A stretch of 64,000 nucleotides of DNA, taken from Mycolicibacter sp. MU0102 (GTDB lineage: Bacteria > Actinomycetota > Actinomycetes > Mycobacteriales > Mycobacteriaceae). Positions 26,580 to 34,521 of the stretch are shown here, in pieces; positions within the stretch are counted from its first letter, which is position 1, and each line of letters opens with the position of its first letter. The DNA is taken from positions 1,674,001 through 1,738,000 of the forward strand of contig NZ_OY726398.1 in the NCBI RefSeq assembly GCF_963378105.1, given 5' to 3'. The position numbers were made by a program, and so were the translations under genes. A model generated the notes under the pieces. That model had not been told where the DNA came from. It saw only the letters and a program-made list of their open reading frames with translations, and searched no databases.

Positions 26580-26621
26580 GCGGGTCAGGCGTGATCGGCA
26601 CCGCCTGACTACCTGACCCGC
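26580..26621. terminator. Candidate bidirectional terminator after dnaG
   Basis: GCGGGTCAGG (26580-26589) and CCTGACCCGC (26612-26621) are perfect 10-bp inverted repeats; a nested alternative stem is GTCAGGCG / CGCCTGAC (26584-26591, 26602-26609). It lies between the convergent ends of dnaG and the NTF2-like gene. No U-run, as is usual in mycobacteria. Confidence 0.6.
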
Positions 26622-26677
26622 CGTGCGTGCGGAGCCGACCGTTGACCGGCCGTCTCCGTACGCGCGGCGGGGGATCG

Positions 26678-27046
26678 CTAGGCGGCAGCGGGGACCTTGT
26701 CGAAGAATCCCAGCACCTTGTGGATGCGGCCAGTCCCGTCGGTCAGGACCACGTCGAACCCGACGATCGGCGCTTCCTGGTTAGCCGGGCCGAGTTCCCA
26801 ACGGAACCGGGCTTGGTCATGGTGCGCGTCGACCGGGCCGACCAGGCGGAACTCGAACCCTGGGAACTGTTCTTGTACAGCGGCAATGGTGGCGTCGATC
26901 GCCTCGGGGCCCTCGGCCACCGCCAGCGGGTCGACGAAGCTGGCGTCGGCGCTGAACAATGCGTCCACGGCTGCGCGGCGGACGGTCGGGTCGCTCTCAT
27001 TCCACGCCTCGATGTAGCGCTGTGCCAAGTCCTCGAACGCTCTCAT
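26678..27046 (-). CDS. NTF2/SnoaL-like protein
   Basis: 122-residue cone-shaped-barrel protein: MRAFEDLAQRYIEAWNESDPTVRRAAVDALFSADASFVDPLAVAEGPEAIDATIAAVQEQFPGFEFRL is the typical SnoaL start, followed by HHDQARFRWELG and VGFDVVLTDGTGRIHKVLGFFD. Such proteins bind or transform small hydrophobic ligands; the ligand is unknown. ATG at 27046 has GGAGG 8 bases upstream; an in-frame upstream extension has no support. The MmyB-type regulator lies 81 bases upstream on the same strand and may control it. Confidence 0.83.
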   Translation of the reverse strand: MRAFEDLAQRYIEAWNESDPTVRRAAVDALFSADASFVDPLAVAEGPEAIDATIAAVQEQFPGFEFRLVGPVDAHHDQARFRWELGPANQEAPIVGFDVVLTDGTGRIHKVLGFFDKVPAAA

Positions 27047-27127
27047 GGTGTGCCTCCTTGAGTTGACTGGCCGGACCCTTCCGGCCTGGGCATCTCCCAC
27101 AATCACCGAGCAGGCCGCGGGTGTCGA

Positions 27128-27946
27128 TTACGTCTCAGGTAGTGGTCGCGGGGCGCCCAGGTACGCGGCAGTGGCGGCGTCGGCGGGCAAGAACGACTCG
27201 ATGGCGAGTTCGGACAAGGTGATGTCCACGGCGGTGCCGAACGTCGCGATCATGGCGAGGAAGGACAGCTCAGTCTCGCCGACCCGCAGCAGGAGCGGTA
27301 CGTAGACGGTGCTCGGCGGGGGTGGCGTAAGCGGGTCGCCGGGATCGTCGTGCGGGTAGGCGGCCAGCTCGTCGTGCAGTGCGAGCATCTCGTCGTCGGC
27401 GCGTGCCATGGCGCTGCGGCGCAGGCCGCCGAGCACGAAGGCGCGCCACTGGGAGAGATTGCCGATGTGCGGTGCCATGCCATCGGGGTGCAGGGTCAGG
27501 CGCAGTGCGTTGAGCGGCTGCTCGGCCAGCAGAGCCGGGGAGACGACCTGTGTGAGCACGCCGACCGCGGCGTTGGCGTCGAGCACATTCCACGTCCGGT
27601 CCACCGCCAGCGCAGGGTAGGGCTCATGGGCGGCGAGCACTTCGCGTATCGCTGCCCGGGCCGAAGCCATCTCCGGTGCGGTCAGGCCGTGTTCGGGGTA
27701 GATCGGGGCGAAGCCGGCGGCCAGCAGCAGTCGGTTGCGGTCCCGCAGCGGGACGTCGAGGTGCTCGGCAATGCGAAGCACCATGTCCCGGCTCGGTTGG
27801 GAACGCCCGGTCTCGACGAAGCTGAGATGGCGGGTCGAGATGGCGGCTTCGTTGGACAGGTCGAGCTGACTGACCCGCCGATGCGTGCGCCATTGCCGCA
27901 GCATCGCACCGAACGGGACCGGGGCAGGCATTCGGGTCGTCGTCAC
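27128..27946 (-). CDS. XRE-family regulator with MmyB-like ligand-binding domain
   Basis: 272 residues. N-terminal helix-turn-helix (FGAMLRQWRTHRRVSQLDLSNEAAISTRHLSFVETGRSQPSRDMVLRIAEHLDVPLRDRNRLLLAAGFAP) of the XRE type, followed by a PAS-like MmyB ligand-binding domain (ALAVDRTWNVLDANAAVGVL... LRLTLHPDGMAPHIGNLSQW... TVYVPLLLRVGETELSFLAMIATFGTAVDITLSELAIESFLPAD), thought to bind fatty acids. These regulators usually act on a neighbouring oxidoreductase or NTF2-like gene; here the downstream NTF2-like gene fits. Confidence 0.85.
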   Translation of the reverse strand: MTTTRMPAPVPFGAMLRQWRTHRRVSQLDLSNEAAISTRHLSFVETGRSQPSRDMVLRIAEHLDVPLRDRNRLLLAAGFAPIYPEHGLTAPEMASARAAIREVLAAHEPYPALAVDRTWNVLDANAAVGVLTQVVSPALLAEQPLNALRLTLHPDGMAPHIGNLSQWRAFVLGGLRRSAMARADDEMLALHDELAAYPHDDPGDPLTPPPPSTVYVPLLLRVGETELSFLAMIATFGTAVDITLSELAIESFLPADAATAAYLGAPRPLPET

Positions 27947-28049
27947 GCGGGCAAGTCTTCCCCAGGCGCGAGGCCTCCACCATGACGTGAGAGGTAATCG
28001 ACTTCATGCACGCGCCGGGGACAACAGATCCCGCTGCCGCTGCAGTGTT

Positions 28050-28298
28050 CTAGCGGTCGTCTTCGGGCTCGACCGGCGTGACGATCGACGTACCGTCCTC
28101 GAGTTCGGTCAGCGTCACCATCGTCGAATCGGGATGGATTCGGTCGGCGATGCTGCGCCGTCCCTTGTCGATCAGCGCCTTGGCGACCGGGCTGCTCGTC
28201 ACCGCGTGATACGTGCCGACAATCTGCTCGTAGCGGCGGCGGCCGGCTTTGGTGCCCATCACGTAGCCGACCCCCATCACCACGACATACCCGATCAA
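28050..28298 (-). CDS. Small conserved membrane protein (Rv2342-like)
   Basis: 82 residues: one N-terminal glycine-rich transmembrane segment (MIGYVVVMGVGYVMGTKAGRRRYEQIVGTYHAV) followed by a basic helix and an acidic tail. The GxxxGxxxGRRRYEQ pattern resembles YtxH-like small proteins. Position beyond dnaG and size match Rv2342. Function unknown. Confidence 0.72.
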   Translation of the reverse strand: MIGYVVVMGVGYVMGTKAGRRRYEQIVGTYHAVTSSPVAKALIDKGRRSIADRIHPDSTMVTLTELEDGTSIVTPVEPEDDR

Positions 28299-28347
28299 TG
28301 CGGCCCCTTAGAACAGTCGATGCAGTGCTTCCATCCTGCCTCACGCG

Positions 28348-28381
28348 GTGCAACGGGGGCCGGGTGCGACCCCCGTTGCAC
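28348..28381. terminator. 12-bp perfect inverted repeat upstream of tRNA-Asn
   Basis: GTGCAACGGGGG (28348-28359) and CCCCCGTTGCAC (28370-28381) pair perfectly around a 10-base loop. It lies between the divergent Rv2342-like gene and the tRNA. It would end a minus-strand transcript running through from the gene at 28524-28919, or act as an operator; its right arm overlaps a TTGCAC that might serve as a tRNA promoter -35. Confidence 0.55.
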
Positions 28382-28432
28382 AGCGGTGGTTTCGGTATGC
28401 GCTAGAGTCTTGCAAGTCCGCGAGGACAGCAA

Positions 28433-28505
28433 TCCCCTGTAGCTCAATTGGCAGAGCATTCGGCTGTTAACCGGAGGGTTGGTGGTTCGAGTCCACCCGG
28501 GGGAG
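28433..28505 (+). tRNA. tRNA-Asn (anticodon GTT)
   Basis: 73-base cloverleaf. Acceptor stem TCCCCTG (28433-28439) with CGGGGGA (28498-28504), one G-U pair; anticodon stem TTCGG/CCGGA enclosing loop CTGTTAA with anticodon GTT at 28466-28468; T arm GGTGG-TTCGAGT-CCACC. CCA is encoded at 28506-28508. TAGAGT at 28403-28408 is a possible -10. M. tuberculosis has a tRNA-Asn in about this place. Confidence 0.95.
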
Positions 28506-28523
28506 CCACGTTTGAGACCGGCG

Positions 28524-28919
28524 TTAGTCCAGCCGGGGAATTACCGACGGACCCGTCTGCGAAGGCGGCTGCTGCGGTGCGAATATCCCAGGCACTTGCT
28601 GTGACTGCGCCCCCTGCTGCTTGGCGGCACGGGCCTGGGCGAGCGCGTTGACCAGCGGGTTGTTGGCCATCATCTCGCGGCGCTCTTCTTCGCTGAGCTC
28701 GTAGATCGCCCACGCGCCCCAGGCAGCCGGGCGCACGTACACGGTGACCATCTGGCGGCCGTTGTTGAAGACGGCGGGAACTGCCACGGCCCGGTCGGTG
28801 GCCGCGAAGGTGGCCAGCTCCTCGGTGATCCGCTCGAGATCAGCGGTTTCGTGCAGCTCATAGGTGGGCGCTTGCACGCCCTTGGTCGGGGTGGCATTCA
28901 GGGCGAGGAACCACGCCAT
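28524..28919 (-). CDS. Conserved hypothetical protein
   Basis: 131 residues, soluble, not recognised. The first 85 residues look folded (MAWFLALNATPTKGVQAPTYELHETADLERITEELATF... VFNNGRQMVTVYVRPAAWGAWAIYELSEEERREMMANNP); the tail is rich in Gln, Pro and Ala and probably disordered. The ATG has AAAGGAG 8 bases upstream. It ends 19 bases past the tRNA on the opposite strand, so its transcript would run antisense through the tRNA unless stopped. Confidence 0.65.
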   Translation of the reverse strand: MAWFLALNATPTKGVQAPTYELHETADLERITEELATFAATDRAVAVPAVFNNGRQMVTVYVRPAAWGAWAIYELSEEERREMMANNPLVNALAQARAAKQQGAQSQQVPGIFAPQQPPSQTGPSVIPRLD

Positions 28920-28967
28920 GAGAGGTACTCCTTTGTTCGGTCTGGGGTCCAGACAGCCTAAAGCCGG

Positions 28968-30923
28968 CTACCCGGTGGACGCACCGGCGGGCGGTACCGA
29001 CAAGTGTTCGGGATGCAGCATTTCGGCGTACCGCAATTCTTCGGGGATGCCGAACCCGTCGATCAGAGTCTGCGCGTGCGGGCGCAGCTTCTGGCAGCGG
29101 TCATTGATGCCGCGGGTGACGGCCTTGGCCCGATCGGTGGACAGATACCGGTGCTCGATGTACCAGGCCTTGTCGTCCTCGATGACGCTGAGCGCGTACA
29201 GGTCGCACACCAGCTCCAGCAATTCGCGGGCCTCGGGATCGGGGCAGGAATCGATGCCTGCGACGAACGCCTCCAGCACGACTCGGTCGATGTGTGCGGT
29301 GGCCGCATGCAGCATGTGGTCCTGGACCGCGTTGAAGGCGTCGAAGTCGCTCATCTCCTGGGACTTGGCCCTCAGCCGCCGTGCCACCGAGGTCAGCAGG
29401 TATTCCTCGCGGTCTTCGAACATGTGCACCTGGGTGCCGCGGTTGAACAGGCTGCCCTCCTCCTCGCTGTCCTGCCTGGCGTCCACGATGGTCTGGATGA
29501 TCGTCTCGGCCGCAGTGCGTTTGAGCACCCGATCCCCGACAGTCTCGGCCGCGAACCGCACCCAGCCGACCGGGCTCATGTCGGCGATGTCATCGGCGTA
29601 GCTGGTCAGCAGCTGCTTGGCCACCAATTGCGTCAGCACATGGTTGTCGCCCTCGAAGGTGGTGAATACATCGATGTCGGCGCGCAATGCGATCAGCCGG
29701 TTCTCGGCCATGTAGCCGGCGCCGCCGCAGGCCTCGCGCGCCTCCTGGATGGCCCGGGAGGCGTGCCAGGTGTTGGCCGCTTTGAGCCCGGCCGCTCGTG
29801 CCTCCAGTTCGCGCTGCTCTTCGGCGCCGGGCTCGTCGGCGGTCTGCAGATCATGGCAGCGGCCCACCAGCTCGTTCTGAGCGAACTGCAGCGCATAGGA
29901 GCGGGCAATCAGCGGGAAGAGGCGACGCTGGTGAACCAGGTAATCCATGATCAGCACCTCGTGTTTCGCCCCGTCGTCGCTCGGGGCGCTGAACTGCCTG
30001 CGCTGCAACGCATACCGGGTGGCGATGTCCAGGGCGACTCGGGCGGCCGCGCCTGCGCTGCCGCCCACCGAGACCCGGCCCCGGATCAGGGTGCCGATCA
30101 TGGTGAAGAACCGCCGGCCATCGCTCTCGATCGACGACCGGTAACTGCCGTCGGGCTCCACATCGGCATAGCGATTCAGTAGGTTCTCCCGGGGCACCCG
30201 GACGTGGTCGAAGACAATGCGTCCGTTGTCCACCCCGGGAAGACCGCCCTTGTAGTGGCAGTCCGAGGTGGTCACGCCGGGCAGATCGTTGCCCTGCGCG
30301 TCGCGGATCGGCACCAGGAAGCAATGCACGCCGTGGTTTTCGTCGTCGGTGGTGAGCTGGGCGAAAACCGCCGCAACGGTGGCGGTTTCGGCGGCGCCGC
30401 CGATGTAGTCCTTGCGTGCCGATCCCGTAGCGGAGTCGATCACAAATTCTTGGGTTGCCGAGTCGTAGGTGGCGGTGGTCTCCAGCGACTGCACGTCGCT
30501 GCCATGACCGGTCTCGGTCATCGCAAAACACCCGAGTAGGTCCAGGTCGATGATCTGCTCGACGTAGGCGCGGTGGTGGCGCTCGGTGCCCAGGTTCTCC
30601 ACTGCGCCGCCGAAGAGCCCCCATTGGACCCCGGCCTTGACCATCAGCGACAGATCCGACATGGCCAACATCTCGATCATGGTGATCGCGGCGCCGACGT
30701 CGCCGGTGCCGCCGTGTTCCTTGCGGAAACTGTCCGCCGCCACGCCGGAGCCGGCCATGATTCTGAGTTGTTCGGCGACCTTGGCGCGGGCGATCGCCGT
30801 GTTCGGTGTGTAGTGGGGACGAAATTTCTCATCGCACAAAGTGGCCCGGATCTGGTTCTTCACCGTCCGCCAGCGGCCGTCCAAGGTGTCGCGCAGGGCA
30901 TCGGAAGTGGTCACCTCATGCAC
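28968..30923 (-). CDS. Acyl-CoA oxidase / dehydrogenase-family flavoenzyme
   Basis: Large acyl-CoA dehydrogenase-superfamily enzyme of about 651 residues, nearer acyl-CoA oxidases than typical FadE proteins (about 390). Features: FAMTETGHGSDVQSLETTATYD (flavin/substrate loop), DYIGGAAETATVAAVFAQL, SVGGSAGAAARVALDIATRYALQRRQF, EACGGAGYMAENRL (catalytic-base region with Glu), DVFTTFEGDNHVL, and a long helical C-terminal domain. It would introduce the trans-2 double bond in beta-oxidation of a fatty or branched acyl-CoA. I chose the GTG at 30923 (an in-frame GTG three codons on is equally possible); the upstream frame continues into the divergent gene. Confidence 0.82.
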   Translation of the reverse strand: MHEVTTSDALRDTLDGRWRTVKNQIRATLCDEKFRPHYTPNTAIARAKVAEQLRIMAGSGVAADSFRKEHGGTGDVGAAITMIEMLAMSDLSLMVKAGVQWGLFGGAVENLGTERHHRAYVEQIIDLDLLGCFAMTETGHGSDVQSLETTATYDSATQEFVIDSATGSARKDYIGGAAETATVAAVFAQLTTDDENHGVHCFLVPIRDAQGNDLPGVTTSDCHYKGGLPGVDNGRIVFDHVRVPRENLLNRYADVEPDGSYRSSIESDGRRFFTMIGTLIRGRVSVGGSAGAAARVALDIATRYALQRRQFSAPSDDGAKHEVLIMDYLVHQRRLFPLIARSYALQFAQNELVGRCHDLQTADEPGAEEQRELEARAAGLKAANTWHASRAIQEAREACGGAGYMAENRLIALRADIDVFTTFEGDNHVLTQLVAKQLLTSYADDIADMSPVGWVRFAAETVGDRVLKRTAAETIIQTIVDARQDSEEEGSLFNRGTQVHMFEDREEYLLTSVARRLRAKSQEMSDFDAFNAVQDHMLHAATAHIDRVVLEAFVAGIDSCPDPEARELLELVCDLYALSVIEDDKAWYIEHRYLSTDRAKAVTRGINDRCQKLRPHAQTLIDGFGIPEELRYAEMLHPEHLSVPPAGASTG

Positions 30924-30956
30924 CGTATCCAGGCGGGGCCGCCGGTAAACCGGGTT

Positions 30957-30962
30957 TAGATT
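30957..30962 (+). promoter_or_regulatory. Predicted -10 box (TAGATT) for a leaderless transcript
   Basis: TAGATT ends exactly 6 bases before the GTG at 30969, the same hexamer and spacing as at 7204-7216. Confidence 0.5.
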
Positions 30963-30968
30963 ACGGAT

Positions 30969-32132
30969 GTGCGTGGGAAGTGGAGCCGGTTGCCGGCGCT
31001 GTGCGGGGTGCTGCTGACCGGCGGTGCTGCACTGGCGGGTTGTGCGCCGTGCCAGACTCCCACGGCGACAGCCGGACTGCAGTACCTCGGCCAAGCTCTA
31101 CTGGCGCCGAACACCAGGTTTGCCGGCACCGTCGTGGGTGGGCTGTCCGGGATCAGCTACGACCCCGGCCGTGACTGCTACTACGTGATCAGCGACGACC
31201 GCTCGGCCCACGGGCCGGCCCGCTTCTACACGGTGCGGCTCTCGGTGTCCGACCGCGGCGTCGACGGGGTGGCGATCATTGCCATGAACCCGCTGTTGGA
31301 CTCCGGCGGGCGCCCGTTTGCGCCGCAGGCCTTCGATGCGACGCCGCCGGTCATACCGCCCGACCCCGAAGGCATCGCGTTCGATGCCGGTCGGCAGCGG
31401 TTGTATTGGTCCTCAGAGGGGGAGCGGCGCACCGACGGCCCACGTGGTGCGGTGTTGGCCGACCCGTGGGTGCGTACCGCCGGGCTGGACGGCAGCTACC
31501 TCGGCCAGTTCGCCATGCCGCCGCAGCTGGCGATGTCGGCGCAGCCCACCGGGCCGCGCCGCAACACCACCCTCGAGGGCCTGACGGTGACCGCCGACGG
31601 ACGAATGCTGTTCGCCGCGATGGAGGGCCCCGGGTACGACGATGGCCCGCTGCCGGACCGCGACCACGGCGCGCTGACACGCATCACCGCCTACCGTCTC
31701 GACGCTGACGCCAGCCCCGACGCTCCGGTCGCCCAGTACGCCTACCCGCTGGAGCCTGCGGCGGAGACCTCTGGACCGGCCCGAACCAACGGCCTCACCG
31801 ATCTGGTGGCCCTGTCGGACACCGCGTTCCTGGTGATCGAGCGTGCGTTCAGTGACCGTCCGACGGTGCGTCTGTTTCGCGCCGAGATCACCGGTGCCAC
31901 CGATGTGCTCGGCATGCCGGCGCTGGCGGGTGCAGCCGTGACTCCGATGGCCAAGACTTTGGTGGCCGACCTGTCCACCACACCCGGGCTGGACCCGCTG
32001 GACAACATCGAGGGGCTGACGCTGGGCCCGCGTCTGTCCGATGGCCGGCAGACCGTGGTGCTGGTCAGTGACGACAACTTCTCACCGCGCGAGGTGACCC
32101 AGTTCGTCGCCTTCGCGATACCCGCCGACTAG
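30969..32132 (+). CDS. Esterase-like/phytase-like lipoprotein
   Basis: 387-residue exported protein. A lipoprotein signal ends in ALAGC with Cys25. The mature part matches the esterase-like activity of phytase domain (PF13449 type) in pattern: GTVVGGLSGISYDPGRDCYYVISDDRS, PPDPEGIAFDAGRQRLYWSSEGER, NTTLEGLTVTADGRMLFAAMEGP, LTDLVALSDTAFLVIERAF and DNIEGLTLGPRLSDGRQTVVLVSDDNFS, as in a six-bladed beta-propeller. The substrate is unknown. It is divergent from the acyl-CoA oxidase gene with 45 bases between starts. Confidence 0.82.
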   Translation: MRGKWSRLPALCGVLLTGGAALAGCAPCQTPTATAGLQYLGQALLAPNTRFAGTVVGGLSGISYDPGRDCYYVISDDRSAHGPARFYTVRLSVSDRGVDGVAIIAMNPLLDSGGRPFAPQAFDATPPVIPPDPEGIAFDAGRQRLYWSSEGERRTDGPRGAVLADPWVRTAGLDGSYLGQFAMPPQLAMSAQPTGPRRNTTLEGLTVTADGRMLFAAMEGPGYDDGPLPDRDHGALTRITAYRLDADASPDAPVAQYAYPLEPAAETSGPARTNGLTDLVALSDTAFLVIERAFSDRPTVRLFRAEITGATDVLGMPALAGAAVTPMAKTLVADLSTTPGLDPLDNIEGLTLGPRLSDGRQTVVLVSDDNFSPREVTQFVAFAIPAD

Positions 32133-32330
32133 CCGGACAACGGTGATCGTCGACGCGACAGTCCCAAGCAGACCGAATACAATCTGGCATCACGGAATTG
32201 GCGTTTTCAGAATGTCATCAGAGGTGAATGACGATTTCAAGTATAGAAATGAGTCAACTTCATCATTCGGCTGATACCGTAACCCGGGTGTGGTACGACT
32301 GCTGGTCAGCGACGAGGCTGAGATCACGCG

Positions 32331-33020
32331 TTGGCTGAGTCGACCGACCGGCGCGCCGATGCGACGCGCCAGCAGATCATCCGTGCCGCTGCGCATCAGT
32401 TCGCCCAGCGGCCCTTTCACGACGTCGGCCTCGACGACATTCTGGCTGAAGCGGAATTGACCAAGGGCGCGATGTATTTCCATTTCCGCTCTAAGCACGC
32501 TCTGGCCTTGGCCGTCATCGACGAACAACTCGCGAAGACGGGTACAGCGATTCGGGCATTGGTGGACCGCAAGCTTTCCGGCTTGGAAACGCTGCTTGAC
32601 GTGGGCTACCTCATGGCGGTCGAAGACCTCACCAGTGACAGTGCCCGAGCAATGCTGCACCTGCTGCCGGTGGTCGGCGGCGCCGAGGGGCTGCAGGCCA
32701 CCGTGCTCAACAATGCGATTCAGGCGTTGGGCGTGGTGACCGGGCGGGCGATCACCGAAGGCGACGTCCTCGACCGCGATCCGCAGGATGTGGCCCGGAT
32801 GATGGTGGCGCTGTACCTGGGTTTGCGACAGGCCGGCAATCTTGATGAGCCCGAACAGTTCCTGCGTGAGTTGGAGCGGGTCTGGTCGGTTGTGCTGCCC
32901 AGTGTGGTGCCTGCCGATCGCATCGACTACTTCGTTCAGTTCGTCCGTCGGCGCACTGCCTTGGCAGTCAAGACCACGGCGGCGGCAAAGTCGGCGGTGC
33001 CCGAAGGGGAGGCCGGCTGA
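32331..33020 (+). CDS. TetR-family regulator, gamma-butyrolactone-receptor-like (first of tandem pair)
   Basis: 229 residues starting at a TTG; the next upstream in-frame codon group ends in a stop at 32319 and no ATG/GTG lies nearby, so the TTG is likely. The N-terminal domain ADATRQQIIRAAAHQFAQRPFHDVGLDDILAEAELTKGAMYFHFRSKHALALAVIDEQ resembles ScbR/ArpA-type receptors (TKGALYFHF-SKE-LA pattern). The C-terminal part is a TetR ligand domain. It overlaps the next TetR gene by 1 base. An AT-richer leader with dyad ATTTC-N7-GAAAT at 32234-32250 is a candidate operator. Confidence 0.8.
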   Translation: MAESTDRRADATRQQIIRAAAHQFAQRPFHDVGLDDILAEAELTKGAMYFHFRSKHALALAVIDEQLAKTGTAIRALVDRKLSGLETLLDVGYLMAVEDLTSDSARAMLHLLPVVGGAEGLQATVLNNAIQALGVVTGRAITEGDVLDRDPQDVARMMVALYLGLRQAGNLDEPEQFLRELERVWSVVLPSVVPADRIDYFVQFVRRRTALAVKTTAAAKSAVPEGEAG

Positions 33021-33685
33021 TGGCGCGCCAGGTCCGGTCCGAGGCGACTCGGCGCAAGCTGCTCGATGCGGCCATCGACGTCTTTGGCGAGGCCGGTTAC
33101 GTCGCTGCCGGGCGAACCGCGATCATCGAGCGGGCCGGGGTGACCAAGGGAGCGCTGTACCACCACTTCGACTCGATGGATTCGTTGGTGACGGCGATCA
33201 TCGAGGGCGGTTTCGCCACGGTCTTGACCACGTTCCGGAGCATGTGCCAGCCGTCCTCGCCCGCCCTGGAGGGGATGATCCACGGCATGTTCGCCGTCAC
33301 GGAGTTGTTGTCCGTCGACAAGGAGGCGCGGGCCGCGGGTCATCTGGTCTTCGCACTCGCCGAATCCAGCGAATTGGGGGCTGAGGTCGGCGGCGAATGG
33401 GCGGATGCGGTCGCCGCCCAGACCGCGCGCGCGATCGCCGAGGGCGACCTGTGCGAGGAACTCGATGCCCGCCAAGTTGCCGAGTCGATCACCTCGGCGA
33501 TGCTCGGGACTTGGCTGCTGACTCACTACGCCGGTGACAGCATCGGTCGGGTGACCCGGATGTGGGAGACGCTGTTGCCGGCGATCGTGGTGGCCGACTC
33601 ACTGCCGTATTTCCGGCAGTTCCTAGCGCGCGACGCGCTGCGCTATCAGAACGGCAGTGACGGCGCGTCGTCCGCCGAGCGCTGA
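33020..33685 (+). CDS. TetR-family regulator (second of tandem pair)
   Basis: 221 residues. HTH: ARQVRSEATRRKLLDAAIDVFGEAGYVAAGRTAIIERAGVTKGALYHHFDSMDSLVTAIIEGGF, again of the TKGALYHHF type. The ATG shares its A with the TGA of the preceding TetR gene, so the two regulators are translationally coupled and could form heterodimers or a two-step circuit. No obvious enzyme target is adjacent; a PAS-domain gene converges 5 bases away. Confidence 0.85.
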   Translation: MARQVRSEATRRKLLDAAIDVFGEAGYVAAGRTAIIERAGVTKGALYHHFDSMDSLVTAIIEGGFATVLTTFRSMCQPSSPALEGMIHGMFAVTELLSVDKEARAAGHLVFALAESSELGAEVGGEWADAVAAQTARAIAEGDLCEELDARQVAESITSAMLGTWLLTHYAGDSIGRVTRMWETLLPAIVVADSLPYFRQFLARDALRYQNGSDGASSAER

Positions 33686-33690
33686 CGGCG

Positions 33691-34095
33691 CTAGCGCTCC
33701 TCCAACCAGAGTTGCTCGGTGAGGTCTTGGAACGTGGCGAGCGCAACCCGGTCATCGGCACGTTCGAGCGCTGACTTGCTCATCAGGGCACGCACCGTCG
33801 AGCCGTCCCGATGTTCCAGGGAGACAACGAGATTGGCCAGTGAATGCATCACCGACAGGGCCGATTCCTCGGCCGGCGGAACCTGGCCGAAGATCTGCCG
33901 AAACGCCAGGGCCAGCACCTCTTCTTGGGTGTAGCCCAGCATGGCGGCGAACCCGCTGTTGGCGAACAAGATGGTGCCGTCGTCGGCGATCGCGAGCACC
34001 GGAACGGGGATCCGCTCGAGCGCGACCAGGGCCGGCAGCTGCCGCAGAGTGTCCATCGGTGCCAGAGGGGTTTGCGCGTTCCGCCGTCGCTCCAT
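33691..34095 (-). CDS. Stand-alone PAS-domain protein
   Basis: 134 residues with a single PAS domain (ALERIPVPVLAIADDGTILFANSGFAAMLGYTQEEVLALAFRQIFG... VSLEHRDGSTVRALMSKSALERADDRVALATFQDLTEQ). No output domain is attached, so it may sense a ligand and act on a partner such as the GGDEF-EAL protein encoded about 370 bases upstream on the same strand; that link is inference. The ATG at 34095 or 34056 could be used. Confidence 0.72.
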   Translation of the reverse strand: MERRRNAQTPLAPMDTLRQLPALVALERIPVPVLAIADDGTILFANSGFAAMLGYTQEEVLALAFRQIFGQVPPAEESALSVMHSLANLVVSLEHRDGSTVRALMSKSALERADDRVALATFQDLTEQLWLEER

Positions 34096-34214
34096 GTGTC
34101 TGATTATGACGGGCGCCGCGCACGGCGTGGGCAGGGTTCGCCCCGCCGGGCAGTGACCGCGGCACGCGCGATACATAGGCAGCCGACGTGATATGACCCA
34201 CAGTCTTGTATGGA

Positions 34215-34243
34215 TTGAACACCATCCAAAAGGTATGTACTAT
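34215..34243 (+). promoter_or_regulatory. Strong predicted SigA-type promoter with no clear gene
   Basis: TTGAAC (34215-34220), 17-base spacer, TACTAT (34238-34243). The gap 34096-34467 holds no supported gene, so this promoter drives either the doubtful ORF at 34252 or a non-coding RNA reading antisense into the 3' end of the GGDEF-EAL gene. Confidence 0.5.
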
Positions 34244-34251
34244 CTCCGGTT

Positions 34252-34521
34252 ATGCGAGGAGCTGGTTTGTACGGATCGGGCGCGCTGCGGCGCGCGCCGA
34301 GGCCGGCGAGTTCCTCCCGAAGCTTCGCCCGGGGCACCTTGAGGGGTCCGCATCGCCGTGTGTCGCCGCTCGCCGAGCCGCATTGGTGCACCGCACCGAC
34401 TGCAGCGCTCGCCGGCAGGCAGACGGGGGTGCGGTTGCGTGCCACTTTCTACCGGGCGATGTTCTTGTCAGATCACCAAAGCCTGGCTGTCGGCAAGGAA
34501 AGGCATCGCCATCCAGCGTGA
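34252..34521 (+). CDS. Doubtful small ORF downstream of an orphan promoter
   Basis: 89 codons (MRGAGLYGSGALRRAP...), no recognised domain, Arg/Ala/Pro-rich as in random GC-rich frames. The only support is the near-consensus promoter ending 8 bases before its ATG. It overlaps the end of the GGDEF-EAL gene by 54 bases on the other strand. An sRNA is just as likely. Confidence 0.2.
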   Translation: MRGAGLYGSGALRRAPRPASSSRSFARGTLRGPHRRVSPLAEPHWCTAPTAALAGRQTGVRLRATFYRAMFLSDHQSLAVGKERHRHPA

